Assembly (NCBI RefSeq): GCF_000172175.1
Contig: NZ_ABJL02000008.1
Coordinates: forward strand, 1,488,001 to 1,552,000
Source of the DNA: Bacteroides intestinalis DSM 17393
GTDB taxonomy: Bacteria; Bacteroidota; Bacteroidia; Bacteroidales; Bacteroidaceae
Direction: 5' to 3'
Length of the DNA: 64,000 nt
Shown: piece after piece, positions 8,948-18,010 of the stretch
Numbering within the stretch: position 1 is the first letter of the stretch
Layout of the letters: each line of letters starts with the position of its first letter
The notes under the pieces: generated by a model
What the model was told of the DNA's origin: nothing
Database searches by the model: none
The model's input: the letters and a program-made list of their open reading frames with translations, nothing else
Program-made: the position numbers and the translations under genes

Positions 8948-9559
8948 ATGAAATTAGACCCTGTAAATGCAGTATCGAGCTTCCACTACTATATGTGGAA
9001 CGCTTGGAGCGAGGAAGAGTGCAAGATTACCTTCGGATGTGCTTATAAGCACTTCTGGGAGAAGTGGAACTCCCTTGCAAGTAAATCTATCCTCGGAGCG
9101 GCAGAACGATTCTATGCCGAACTCTCGGACAACAACCGTGAACTGCTTGTCAATCGTGCTGTGGCACTCTATGACGGCAAGGCTACAAGAGAAGAACCTC
9201 ACGATGATGATGTATATGTCTGTGATGCTTGCGGTTCAAGAAAAATTGAGATTCAAGCTTGGGTAGATGCCAACAACGCAGAATATCTAAGTGATGTAGA
9301 TGATGACGATACGGACTGCAAATGGTGTGCAGACTGTGAACAGAGTCAGAATTTCTGCACATTGAGCGATTACAAACAGAAGATGCAAGATTGGTGGAAA
9401 GACCTTGACTTCATTACGATGGAAAGCATAACAGGATTGCACGAGACTAACTACTCATCGGAAGATGGTTCACAATCCTTTGTAGATGCCTGTAACGATT
9501 GGTGGAATGGTCAAGACTACGATACCCAACGAGAACTCTATTTCAAATCACAATCTTAA
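8948..9559 (+). CDS. Hypothetical protein with zinc-ribbon-like cysteines
   Basis: A 203-residue protein. CDACG (about residue 95) and CKWCADC (about residue 124) form two Cys-x-x-Cys pairs separated by an acidic loop (SDVDDDDTD), a pattern typical of zinc ribbons. The C-terminal part contains two repeats with a WW or WWN element (MQDWWKDLDF, CNDWWNGQDY). The family was not recognised. Zinc binding and any nucleic-acid role are inferred from the cysteine spacing. Confidence 0.6.
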   Translation: MKLDPVNAVSSFHYYMWNAWSEEECKITFGCAYKHFWEKWNSLASKSILGAAERFYAELSDNNRELLVNRAVALYDGKATREEPHDDDVYVCDACGSRKIEIQAWVDANNAEYLSDVDDDDTDCKWCADCEQSQNFCTLSDYKQKMQDWWKDLDFITMESITGLHETNYSSEDGSQSFVDACNDWWNGQDYDTQRELYFKSQS

Positions 9560-9570
9560 TACTTACTGCT

Positions 9571-9780
9571 ATGGCTGAGAATGATATTATCGAAAGAATA
9601 TGCGGCTCGTGTAACTGCGATGAAGCGACCGCAAAGGAGTATCTGAATGATGAGATACGCCACCTCAGAGAGCTGCAAGAGGTAAACGACCTGCAAGAGA
9701 GCGACATTGAACTCTCTTGCAGTGGTCTCGGCATCGAGTCCGAATGTATAGAGTATTTCACAATGGCATTAACCTACTAA
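9571..9780 (+). CDS. Small acidic hypothetical protein
   Basis: A 69-residue protein starting at the ATG at 9571, 11 bp after the previous stop. A longer frame exists upstream, but it would overlap the preceding gene. The protein is acidic and helical, with paired cysteines (CGSCNC) near the start. The NCDEATAKEYL segment resembles a UBA-like helix pair, which is only a resemblance. The gene is followed after 11 bp by the J-domain gene. Confidence 0.55.
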   Translation: MAENDIIERICGSCNCDEATAKEYLNDEIRHLRELQEVNDLQESDIELSCSGLGIESECIEYFTMALTY

Positions 9781-9791
9781 CATCTACTACT

Positions 9792-10814
9792 ATGGCTTAT
9801 TTTAAGAATATACACTCACTGGCGGAACTCAAGAAGGAGTATCGCCGATTGGCATTGGAGAACCACCCCGACAAAGGTGGCAGTACCGAAGTGATGCAAC
9901 AAATAAATGTGGAGTTTGAACGGCTCCACGAGATATGGAAGAACGACACCACCGTATCGGCTAATGCTTCAGGTTATGAGAATGACTACGCAGGAGCATC
10001 GGCAAAGGAGTATGCCGACTTCGTATATAACGAGTATCGTTGGAAAGGTCGCAACTATCAAGGACAACACACTCCTGAGATTGTGGAGCTGGTGCGTAAC
10101 TGGATGAAGGAAACCTATCCCAAGTATAAGTTCTCCGTATCAAGACACCACTATAACTCTATCCATATCTACCTCGTCAAAGCAGATTTCGGGGCATTCA
10201 AGAAGAATAAAGGTGTTGTGTTCCACCACGATGTGAACCACTACCACATTGACAACGATGACACCCTAACCGACAGAGCCAAAGAGGTGATGAAGAATGT
10301 CTGCGACTTTGTGATGTCGTACAACTTCGATGACAGCGATCCGATGACCGACTACTTCTGCACCAACTTCTACCTTACATTAGGTGTAGGCACCTACAAG
10401 AAACCATACAAGGTAGAACTGCCGAAATTGGATTGCAAGGGCAAGAAGCCCGATGTCTTCAAGCACCCCGAAGGTGCTGCACACAAGGCAATACGCCAAG
10501 CATTAGGAGGTGCCTATTTCAGTTTCCACAATAGCCAACGACTGCAAGGCAAGATGGTACTCGGTGAAGATTCCTACGGACATAGTGGCGACAAATACTT
10601 CTGGCCACTATCATACTCCAGTGCCAAGACCGCACAAAAGCGAATGGATAAATTGGAGAAAGCAGGTATCCGCTGTAAACTCACGGGCAACAATGGCGGC
10701 TGCATCGAGTTTCTCGGCTATACTCCCGAAACGGAAGCCCTACTCGAAAAGGAGCGTCAGGATGTAATTAATGCTCATCAGGCATGGCAAGCGAAGCAGG
10801 TACAAATAGGATAG
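9792..10814 (+). CDS. J-domain (DnaJ-like) protein
   Basis: A 340-residue protein. The first 60 residues form a J domain with the HPDKGGS motif (about 25-31) in the context of a Leu-Ala-rich helix (ELKKEYRRLALE), so it should stimulate a DnaK/Hsp70 ATPase. The rest lacks the Gly/Phe and zinc-finger regions of housekeeping DnaJ and has no recognised domain. It ends in a region that may bind DNA or a client (HQAWQAKQVQIG). The start is the ATG at 9792, 11 bp after the preceding gene. Stand-alone J-domain proteins of this kind are frequent on Bacteroides mobile elements. Confidence 0.8.
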   Translation: MAYFKNIHSLAELKKEYRRLALENHPDKGGSTEVMQQINVEFERLHEIWKNDTTVSANASGYENDYAGASAKEYADFVYNEYRWKGRNYQGQHTPEIVELVRNWMKETYPKYKFSVSRHHYNSIHIYLVKADFGAFKKNKGVVFHHDVNHYHIDNDDTLTDRAKEVMKNVCDFVMSYNFDDSDPMTDYFCTNFYLTLGVGTYKKPYKVELPKLDCKGKKPDVFKHPEGAAHKAIRQALGGAYFSFHNSQRLQGKMVLGEDSYGHSGDKYFWPLSYSSAKTAQKRMDKLEKAGIRCKLTGNNGGCIEFLGYTPETEALLEKERQDVINAHQAWQAKQVQIG

Positions 10815-10821
10815 ACCTAAA

Positions 10822-10856
10822 AATCATATAGAAGTCTTATCGACTTCTATATGATT
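10822..10856. terminator. Bidirectional terminator
   Basis: A perfect 15-bp stem (AATCATATAGAAGTC / GACTTCTATATGATT) with a 5-nt loop lies between two convergent genes. The stop codon of the minus-strand gene lies at the loop. Confidence 0.8.
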
Positions 10857-12921
10857 GATCGGCATGGTAGTCATAGAGATTATCACATTTACCTCTAACA
10901 AACTGTCCTTTCTCTGTATTTGGATAATTACGAGCTACAGTCTTAAAATTACAAAGCATATACTGAATATTTGCCCCAGTTTCATCATCTGTTACAATAT
11001 CACATGCAAGATTTATCAACTCTTCTACTTTCCCTATAGCAGCTTTGGTATTTTCATCGTTTTCCCAATCACGCTTTTCACACACTTGTCCCCAATAACT
11101 TGTTCCTCGATAATATTGTGTCAACCCCCAACACCAATCAAAGGAATTCCTTATACCGATAGCATATTTAACCATCAGCAATGCTTTCCGATTTGGCTCT
11201 GTTGTGAGATTGATTCCTCGTTCCAATGAGTGCATTTCCCTTGCAAAGTCATACCTGAAATCCGTCTTCATTTTAATTGCTTTCGGTTCAGCACTAAATG
11301 GATCATATGCCATATATACGTTATGATGGGTTTTATATGATTCACTAACTTTTCCTAGATATTCTAAAGCTTCTTGATACCGCATATAACGAAGACACTG
11401 TGTACCTACAATATCATTCAAATAATCACTTCCGATATAACCACAATTATTCAGAAATCTATCAAATTCATTCTGTGGTTTATCTACTCGTTCAACATAT
11501 CTTATAGCTTCATTTACTCCAAGGCTATCTATCATTTCAAAAAAACTATTGCTATAATCGTGTGGATTAAAATTTGTTGAATATCGATAACTTGACATTG
11601 TGTAAGAATGTACAACTTTATCATCCATCCAATCACATATTTCATGCCTGTTTACTATATTAAGTAATCTGTTATCTGCCATATTAGCAAGTTGTAATGC
11701 ACGGGTAGTTTTACCTGATTTTATCATGCGAGGACAAACTTCAGCTAATAGGATTCTACGCATCATATCATTCCAATAGTAGTAACTTTCACAATTGAAT
11801 AGCATATAACCACGAGCAGTCTCATTGCGGACTTTATCATCTATATTAGATTGAATTTTTGAATCTAGCCACTTTAGCTGACCAAATAAACGGTTTTCAT
11901 AATAAGAATCGTATGGTAACAGCTTAGCGTCTAAATATATTCTAAAGATTTTAATTGATTCTTTTATATACTCCGAAGACCTACTTTTTTCAGCCAAACT
12001 TAATAATCGTGACGCACTGGCAGTATTGCCATATAAATCCTCAAGAAATGCAGCAGTATAATACCACATTGCAGGATTATTGCTTTTACCACAGCGAGCC
12101 ATTTTTAAACATAGATTATACAATTTGTCCAATTCTGGCGTTTTTTCCAGTTCATCTTCCCAATAGAATTCACCTAGAGGCTCGATTTCTCTGATATACT
12201 TCTGCAATGTTTCCTCTATAAATCTACTATTGGGTGCATATTCACATATAAACTCTAAAGCATCTATAATGGAAAGTTTTTCACCTGAACGTCCAAGACA
12301 AAACAACATAGATTGAATATCTCCTAACTGAGCAAAGTATTCAATGGCTTTTTCAGAACGCTTTATATGAAATTCTGCTCCTGCTATATATGGTTGGATA
12401 AGCTGTCTCATAAGGTTTTCGTCAGACCAATGAGATATTTCGTTTTCCCACAACTCAATACACCTTTCATATTTAGACAAGGAGAACAAAGCCCTTACTC
12501 CTTGTAATAAATATCTGTCTCTCAGTCTAGAATCTTTTATTGATATAGCACTATCTGCTATTTCTTCCAATGTCATTCTAGCTCCGATTTTCATTGACGG
12601 ATAATACCAACGAGAATTACGTTTTAGACGTATGTATTCATTAGTCTTTGCTAGAAGTAGAAAATCAAGGATTGCGGTATCCTTTTGGGTAATCCATTCA
12701 ATAAATTTGTTTTCATGACTATCTCCTCTATTGTCATATAAAGCTTCAAAACTTTCTAAATCCATTTTGTATACGACTTGATATATATCCTCTAATGGAA
12801 TCGTTTCAGAAGTAAGTTTCTGCCATTCTTCACAGTTCTTTCCTTCATTAGGATTTTGTTTTTCTATCCTTAATTCCGCAACACTATTATAAATATAACT
12901 TTTTAAGTACCTGAGCAACAA
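10837..12921 (-). CDS. AT-rich repeat-type hypothetical protein, probably 5'-truncated
   Basis: A helical protein of up to 694 residues with TPR-like features (many Leu/Ala/Tyr-rich helix pairs, such as RDRYLLQGVRALFSLSKY and KAIEYFAQLGDI). No catalytic motif, signal peptide or membrane segment is visible. The open frame begins with TTG (12919-12921) next to the IS1380-type unit, and the first in-frame ATG is codon 53. This suggests the natural 5' end was lost at the insertion. Base composition is much more AT-rich than the neighbouring ICE genes, which points to a separate origin. It may belong to a Bacteroides family of long helical-repeat proteins of unknown function, as far as I recall. 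Confidence 0.55.
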   Translation of the reverse strand: MLLRYLKSYIYNSVAELRIEKQNPNEGKNCEEWQKLTSETIPLEDIYQVVYKMDLESFEALYDNRGDSHENKFIEWITQKDTAILDFLLLAKTNEYIRLKRNSRWYYPSMKIGARMTLEEIADSAISIKDSRLRDRYLLQGVRALFSLSKYERCIELWENEISHWSDENLMRQLIQPYIAGAEFHIKRSEKAIEYFAQLGDIQSMLFCLGRSGEKLSIIDALEFICEYAPNSRFIEETLQKYIREIEPLGEFYWEDELEKTPELDKLYNLCLKMARCGKSNNPAMWYYTAAFLEDLYGNTASASRLLSLAEKSRSSEYIKESIKIFRIYLDAKLLPYDSYYENRLFGQLKWLDSKIQSNIDDKVRNETARGYMLFNCESYYYWNDMMRRILLAEVCPRMIKSGKTTRALQLANMADNRLLNIVNRHEICDWMDDKVVHSYTMSSYRYSTNFNPHDYSNSFFEMIDSLGVNEAIRYVERVDKPQNEFDRFLNNCGYIGSDYLNDIVGTQCLRYMRYQEALEYLGKVSESYKTHHNVYMAYDPFSAEPKAIKMKTDFRYDFAREMHSLERGINLTTEPNRKALLMVKYAIGIRNSFDWCWGLTQYYRGTSYWGQVCEKRDWENDENTKAAIGKVEELINLACDIVTDDETGANIQYMLCNFKTVARNYPNTEKGQFVRGKCDNLYDYHADQSYRSR

Positions 12922-12957
12922 AAAGTTGCTCAGGATTTTGTCATGTCAGATTTTTCA

Positions 12958-14431
12958 CCTATCTTAGTGTTGCAAATCAAAATATGTATCAAACCCGACA
13001 GACATGGCAAAGAAAGCAATAAAATCTGAGAAACTCACTCCTTTTGGAGGAATATTTGCAATGATGGAGCAATTTGACTCCACATTGTCATATGTAATTG
13101 ACACAACCCTCGGTCTAAGATGCAGGCTGTATGGTTATCAATACAGCGAAATCATCCGTTCTCTCATGAGCATCTACTTCTGTGGCGGCTCATGTATTGA
13201 GGATGTCACAACTCATTTGATGCCCCATCTCTCGCTTCATCCGACACTTCGTACCTGCAGCTCTGACACTATCCTCAGAGCGATAAAGGAACTGACGCAG
13301 GAGAACATTTCATACACGTCAGATACGGGTAAGAACTACGATTTCAATACGGCTGACACCCTCAATACCTTACTGCTCAATTGTATGTGTGCAGCTGGTC
13401 AGCTGAAAGAGGGTGAGATGTATGATGTTGATTTCGACCACCAGTTCATAGAAACAGAGAAATATGATGCAAAGCATACATACAAGAAGTTCCTTGGTTA
13501 TCGACCAGGTGTGGCGGTTATTGGAGATTTGATTGTCGGCATTGAGAACAGCGACGGCAACACAAACGTCCGTTTCCATCAGAAGGACACGCTGAAGAGA
13601 TTCTTCGAAAGGTTTGAACAGAACAATCTTGTTATCAATCGTTTCAGAGCTGATTGCGGCTCGTGCTCTGAAGAGATCGTGGAAGAGGTTGCCACCCACT
13701 GCAAGACCTTCTATATCCGTGCCAACCGCTGTAGTTCGCTCTACAATGACCTCTTCGCTCTCAGAGGCTGGAAGAGGGGAGAAATCAACGGCATTGAGTT
13801 TGAGCTGAATTCCATTCTTGTAGAGAAGTGGAAAGGCAAGACATACCGGCTTGTGATTCAAAGGCGGAAACGGATGGACGGTGAGCTTGACCTCTGGGAA
13901 GGAGAATACACATACCGCTGCATCCTGACCAACGACTACGAGCCTTCCGTAAGAGAGATTGTCGAGTTCTATAACCTCCGCGGAGGAAAGGAGCGCATCT
14001 TCGATGACATGAACAATGGTTTCGGATGGTCCAGATTGCCCAAATCCTTCATGGCAGAGAACACAGTGTTCCTTCTTCTTACAGCACTTATCCGTAACTT
14101 CTACAAGGTCATTATCCAAAGACTTGACGTAAAGAGGTTCGGACCCAATAAAACAAGTCGCATAAAAGCGTTTGTCTTCAGATTTGTCTCTGTACCAGCC
14201 AAATGGATCAGAACATCAAGGTGGTATGTGCTGAATATCTATACCTGTAATAATGCTTACGCAGATGTATTCCAGACTGATTTTGGATGACGACTACAAC
14301 TTATGGGTATGATACTGCGTATTGTCTCAAGTCGCATTGTGGGGTAAGGGGGTATTGTAGGCAGAAGTGGGTATTTCAGCCTCAATTTATCTAATAATTC
14401 AGTAATGAGAGAACGTGTACACGTAAATAGG
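12958..14431 (+). mobile_element. IS1380-family insertion sequence (approximate ends)
   Basis: A complete IS1380-type transposase gene lies here. The left end may be CCTATCTTAGTG at 12958, which resembles IS1380-family termini. A loosely matching inverted sequence ends near 14431, but the match is weak and the borders should be read as approximate. A separate hairpin (CCTGAGCAAC / GTTGCTCAGG, 12910-12934) sits at the left edge. Elements of this family in Bacteroides can carry outward promoters that activate neighbouring genes. Confidence 0.5.
13004..14290 (+). CDS. tnp: IS1380-family transposase
   Basis: A 428-residue DDE transposase of normal family length. Residues 140-150 (YDVDFDHQFIETEK) hold the first acidic catalytic segment, RADCGS (about 220) the second, and YNLRGGKERIFDDMNNGFGW (about 324-343) is the typical Y-x-x-R-G-x-x-E signature region with the catalytic Glu. 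The gene looks intact, so the element could be active. It lies 82 bp from the start of the disrupted AT-rich gene and reads away from it. Confidence 0.85.
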   Translation: MAKKAIKSEKLTPFGGIFAMMEQFDSTLSYVIDTTLGLRCRLYGYQYSEIIRSLMSIYFCGGSCIEDVTTHLMPHLSLHPTLRTCSSDTILRAIKELTQENISYTSDTGKNYDFNTADTLNTLLLNCMCAAGQLKEGEMYDVDFDHQFIETEKYDAKHTYKKFLGYRPGVAVIGDLIVGIENSDGNTNVRFHQKDTLKRFFERFEQNNLVINRFRADCGSCSEEIVEEVATHCKTFYIRANRCSSLYNDLFALRGWKRGEINGIEFELNSILVEKWKGKTYRLVIQRRKRMDGELDLWEGEYTYRCILTNDYEPSVREIVEFYNLRGGKERIFDDMNNGFGWSRLPKSFMAENTVFLLLTALIRNFYKVIIQRLDVKRFGPNKTSRIKAFVFRFVSVPAKWIRTSRWYVLNIYTCNNAYADVFQTDFG

Positions 14432-14443
14432 ACGATGAAGGAC

Positions 14444-14644
14444 TTAGTTGCGGATTTGAGGCTTATGAAAAGCGTATTGCTTTCTCAATACATGCCGTTC
14501 CTCTTCGCTCAGCGACAGGAAATAGGCTTTCCATCCCGGACAGAAATTGATGTGCCATCGCCAAAAACGACCCAACAATGACTTGGGTGAACGGTCGTAT
14601 CGCCGCCTCAGTGGGCACTGCTGACAGTTATGTTTCTTTTCCAA
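14444..14644 (-). CDS. Small conserved Bacteroides protein with CxxCPLR motif
   Basis: A 66-residue protein. It has CQQCPLR near the start and a tryptophan-rich centre (LGRFWRWHINFCPGWKAYF). I recall a small Bacteroidales family of the same pattern, but no function is known. The start is the ATG at 14642-14644. It sits between the IS1380-type element and palindromic repeats and may be a genuine cargo gene. It is short, so it could also be a relic. Confidence 0.55.
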   Translation of the reverse strand: MEKKHNCQQCPLRRRYDRSPKSLLGRFWRWHINFCPGWKAYFLSLSEEERHVLRKQYAFHKPQIRN

Positions 14645-14767
14645 TACTTTATCTATTTATCTTTCGTAAAACTCTCGTGGCAAAAATAAGGATTATTTTC
14701 AGTGATCAAGCACACAGTTCATTAAAAAAGAGAGGATTTGCTAAGATTCAGAATAACGACGAGCCAT

Positions 14768-14900
14768 CGACCCCAACGGGAGTCGAACTTCAAGTAACCG
14801 CACATGATACAATGTGCGGGTCGAAGTGCCTTCCCAATCCACGACCCCAACGGAGGTCGAACCTTTCTACAGATTATATGGTTCGACCCCGTTGGGGTCG
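14768..14900. repeat. Palindromic CGACCCCAACGG repeats
   Basis: Three copies of a palindrome-like unit CGACCCCAACGGRRGTCGAAC occur: 14768-14788 and 14842-14862 forward, and 14881-14900 inverted. Between the first two is a separate hairpin (CCGCACAT / ATGTGCGG). Just outside, GACCCT / AGGGTC (14960-14975) forms a small stem followed by T-rich sequence. The 378-bp stretch from 14645 to 15022 holds no convincing gene. Confidence 0.65.
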
Positions 14901-15022
14901 GATGTATAGGAGTCATCTGGCCATCCGCAAGTCTTTGACATTGCGGTTAACGGGGGTGAGACCCTTTTCAGGGTCTGTTTGTTTGCACACCTTCATTCTA
15001 CATAAACGGCTAAATTCAAATA

Positions 15023-15179
15023 TTAAAAGCGTTTACATATTGCAACGTATTTATCTGTTATGCTCCTATTAAATTGTTCTATATCCTTATACTTTTCAAC
15101 TAAATCCTTTATCACAGGCGCATTTAAATCGACGTTTAGGGTATATTGAACAAAAGCACGTAGCATCTCATAATTATAA
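15023..15179 (-). pseudogene. C-terminal gene fragment cut by the IS4-type element
   Basis: A frame runs on the minus strand from the IS edge (15179) to a TAA at 15023-15025, about 51 residues, including YEMLRAFVQYTLNVDLNAP and ending ITDKYVAICKRF. It reads like the tail of a real protein. No matching upstream part was found on the far side of the IS at 16241. The family is not recognised. Confidence 0.4.
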
Positions 15180-16240
15180 TTTACTCAAGTTTCGGATTTA
15201 GGTTGAGAGGATAGATTTGGGCATAAAAAAGGCTTTGAGGATTTCCGTATGTCACGGAAATTTAGTAATTTAGAGGTGCCCAAACAACTAATTACAATCA
15301 CTCAAAGCCATGAGCAAAATTACAAAAATTCCATCGGAGATCCGCAACTTTTTCACGGGAAAACGAATCAATCCCGCATTTTCCAAGTTTATGACCCTCC
15401 TTGAGGGGATGAGGATTTCAGACAAAGATCTCGGAGGGAAAAAACGTGAGAACTGTCAGCTTACCAACCTTCAACTTTTCCAGATCATATTGATTCTGCC
15501 GTTTATGGCCGTCCCGGGTTTTTCTCATTATGCCGGATCGTCAATCTCGAAACTGTTCGGGGGTAAGAAGGACCTACTCTATTCGTTTATGGCCAAGGAC
15601 AATATAGACTAGCAACATCATCTGGCACATCGCCTGTCATCTCATCAAGGCCGTGACCATAAGGAAAGACTATCAAAAGAGCCATCTTCCGGCAGTGCTT
15701 ATTGTGGATGATTCCGACCTGCCGAAGACCGGATTGAGGATGGAGTGTATTGGCAAGATATTCTCGCACGTGTTTCAGCGGTGCATTCTCGGCTACAAGC
15801 TGCTGGCCCTGTGCTGGAGCGACGGCCGCTCTCAATTTGTCGTGGACTTCTCGATTCACGGCGAGAGAGGGAAGGTCGATGGCAAGGAACAAGGTCTTAC
15901 GGCCCGGCAGCGCGAGAGGCGCTACAACCGCAAGCGTGACAGAGACTGCCAGACCGAAAAACGCAAGGAAGAGTATTTCGTATCCAAGCTTGAGCGCCTG
16001 AAGAGCATGGTGAAGAGACCATTGGAGGATTGTTCGCCGATATATATGAAGGCGTACACGAGCTCACCGTCGTGGAAAAGATCTGGTCAATCATTATTGA
16101 TGTAATAGCAATCGTGGCTGAGATTTTTACCATTGACGAGAACGAATTGATGGAGCAAATTATACGGGATAACCGCAGGTTCAAGGCCATGCAACTGATC
16201 GCTCAGACTGCATAAAACCTAAATCCGAAACTTGAGTAAA
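15180..16240 (+). mobile_element. IS4-type insertion sequence, internally deleted
   Basis: Perfect 25-bp terminal inverted repeats (TTTACTCAAGTTTCGGATTT... at 15180-15204 and its complement at 16216-16240) bound a 1061-bp unit. No clear target duplication is seen (flanks TTATAA and ATACAT). The transposase inside is broken, so the unit could only move with help from a full copy. Confidence 0.85.
15310..16215 (+). pseudogene. IS4-family transposase, frameshifted and internally deleted
   Basis: The N-terminal 100 residues are intact (15310-15612) and end at a TAG where the frame should read DNIDWRNIIWH. A 2-nt deletion explains this. The next frame carries the first catalytic segment (VLIVDDSDLPKTG) and continues to about 16018. 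There the middle of the DDE domain is missing, and the sequence jumps to the C-terminus (LFADIYEGVHELTVVEKIW ... MQLIAQTA, stop 16213-16215). It is not functional as it stands. Confidence 0.8.
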
Positions 16241-16264
16241 ATACATAACTGTAATAATCTACTA

Positions 16265-16759
16265 CTAATCTAAAATAAAGCGATTATAAGCTATCCTTTT
16301 TCCTGTGTTTGTTTTAAAGTTTTCATCTATACACTTTTTTATCTTTTCCTGTTCTTTTTCTTTATCCATAACCGTTAAATTTTCAAGCAAATCAGCTTCC
16401 CATTGTATTTGAAAATCAAGTCCATCAATTTTAGATGGAGTATGATGGTTGCCTATTATAAAGCATATTCTATCAATATTTTTGTTATAGCCTACCTTTT
16501 TTAATATTTCTTTCGCTACTTCTGGTCCTTCCTTTTCTTGATAGACACCATCAATAGAACCGTATTTTTTTTGTGCTTCAACCGCACCAATATCATGTAG
16601 TATAGCAATAATACTGATGAATTCTTTTTCTTCCTCTCCGATATTTTCTCCTTTCATTATATCTTCTGCATTTTTCAAAACTTTGAAAGTATGCTCTATG
16701 CCAAAAGGAATTTCTTTGAATACTTCTTTCATCTCTATAATAATTTTTTCTTTAAACAT
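16265..16759 (-). CDS. HD-domain hydrolase
   Basis: A 164-residue protein. The HD motif is in AILHDIGAVEA (about 54-64), with an upstream histidine in GIEHTFKVLKNA and a downstream IIGNHHTP, consistent with a metal-dependent phosphohydrolase of nucleotides or phosphates. The substrate is unknown. A strong Shine-Dalgarno sequence (GGAGGTAATTT) precedes the ATG and the base composition is very AT-rich. Both are unlike Bacteroides genes and point to Firmicutes origin. It lies 37 bp downstream of the methyltransferase gene in the same orientation, probably in one transfer segment with erm(G). Confidence 0.75.
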   Translation of the reverse strand: MFKEKIIIEMKEVFKEIPFGIEHTFKVLKNAEDIMKGENIGEEEKEFISIIAILHDIGAVEAQKKYGSIDGVYQEKEGPEVAKEILKKVGYNKNIDRICFIIGNHHTPSKIDGLDFQIQWEADLLENLTVMDKEKEQEKIKKCIDENFKTNTGKRIAYNRFILD

Positions 16760-16796
16760 AAATTACCTCCATTTATATCTTATAGGTGTTTTAGTT

Positions 16797-17537
16797 CTAT
16801 CTATACACTTTTTTGTTCGCCGATACAATCAGCATCATGGGACGGCGCATTTCATCCTGCATCCCCGGAATATCCATCATGTTTTCCGGCGGCTGCGGCT
16901 CCACAATATGATTTATTATAAAACCATTTGAAAGCAGTGTATTTAGATATGTGGTCAGTGTTCTATGATATTTTGTAACCTTTTCTCCCAAAAACACAGC
17001 TGTCCGTTTGCCCTCATAATAATAATTATCCACCGGAAAATGCAGTATTTCTCCTTTTTCGTTATAATGCCAGTCTTGTGTTCCATAGGCAGTAAAAACA
17101 GGATGTTCAACCGTAAAAACTAGATTACCACCAGACTTCAGTATTCTATATATCTTTTTTACTAAAATCTCATAATCTGCTACATAGTGAAACGCAAGTG
17201 AACTTAATATTACATCAAAACTCTCCTCTGGGAATTCCACATCTTCTATAGCACAGCATTTATATTCAACCTGTGGAAAATGTGTTTTTTCTTTGGCTAC
17301 CTCGAGCATTTTATGAGAAATATCAACACCTACAACAGAAGACGCTCCGTGTTCCATCGCATAAATACAGTGCCATCCATAGCCGCATCCTAAATCAAGC
17401 ACACGCTTATCTTTAAAATCCGGCAGCAGCTTTCTCAATGTTTCCCATTCTCCTGCACCGGCTAGTCCCTGCTGTGAGCGACTCATTTGACTGTATTTTT
17501 GAAAAAATATATTATCATCATATTTGTTTTCTTTCAT
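16797..17537 (-). CDS. Class I SAM-dependent methyltransferase
   Basis: A 246-residue enzyme. The SAM-binding motif I is VLDLGCGYGWHC (about 46-57), motif II VVGVDIS and motif IV FDVILSSLAFHYV. The C-terminal part (YHRTLTTYLNTLLSNGF) is typical of small-molecule methyltransferases of the UbiE/COQ5 type. The acceptor is not known. The GAGGGGG Shine-Dalgarno sequence and AT-rich composition match the HD gene and erm(G), so all three seem to have arrived together from a Gram-positive source. It is not obviously a resistance determinant. Confidence 0.8.
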   Translation of the reverse strand: MKENKYDDNIFFQKYSQMSRSQQGLAGAGEWETLRKLLPDFKDKRVLDLGCGYGWHCIYAMEHGASSVVGVDISHKMLEVAKEKTHFPQVEYKCCAIEDVEFPEESFDVILSSLAFHYVADYEILVKKIYRILKSGGNLVFTVEHPVFTAYGTQDWHYNEKGEILHFPVDNYYYEGKRTAVFLGEKVTKYHRTLTTYLNTLLSNGFIINHIVEPQPPENMMDIPGMQDEMRRPMMLIVSANKKVYR

Positions 17538-17696
17538 CTGAATTCCCCCTCGTTTAAAAAGTTATTTCTCTCCGTTCTTCTTCTCTTAGGTTATGGCAAT
17601 GGTCTTATGTCAATATTTTTGTCTATCCAACCCCAAATCAACACTTCTGTCTATCCAACTATAAAAATTCATCTCTTTGCAGCCTCTAAAACGCGG

Positions 17697-17736
17697 AAAA
17701 TCCGAGGACCTGGATTTACGTCCAAATCCTCGGATA
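17697..17736 (-). terminator. Hairpin terminator in the 17538-18010 gap
   Basis: The nested stem TCCGAGGA...TCCTCGGA (17701-17708, 17727-17734), with an inner TGGA/TCCA, is followed on the minus strand by TTTTCC. It lies downstream of erm(G). The rest of the 473-bp gap encodes no intact gene. A minus-strand stretch near 17833-17920 reads LDMFPPTDSAKNVVDMFPRT and may be the tail of a lost Gram-positive gene. Confidence 0.55.
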
Positions 17737-18010
17737 AGCCTTATATTTCAAGCATTTTCACACTATCAATTATGTACTTTAGTCAACAGAACCACGCTCT
17801 CAACATGGCTCGAGAGGACAGAATGAATGTCATTTGAGCGTATCCGTTCTCGGAAACATATCCACTACGTTTTTGGCACTATCGGTAGGCGGGAACATAT
17901 CCAATCTCTCTCTGGAATGTATACCATACTTTTAAAAGGCAGAATAGCATTTTAACTTATGCTACCCTACCTATAACTAAACATTTACAGTTGCATGTGG
18001 CCTATTGTTT

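Noticed and set aside
11374..12194. Plus-strand frames within the AT-rich gene
   Set aside because: They are antisense shadows with low-complexity composition.
14842..14900. tRNA-like sequence (GGTCGAACC resembles a T-loop)
   Set aside because: No acceptor stem, D-arm or anticodon stem can be drawn. It is part of a palindromic repeat.
14578..15072. 164-residue plus-strand frame over the palindromic repeats
   Set aside because: It is built from repeat sequence, has no recognisable domain and is antisense to the small conserved gene at 14444-14644.
17581..17990. Possible gene in the gap between the methyltransferase and erm(G)
   Set aside because: Stops interrupt every frame. Only a short repeated stretch (DMFPPTD, DMFPRTD) hints at a lost tail, which is too little to name.
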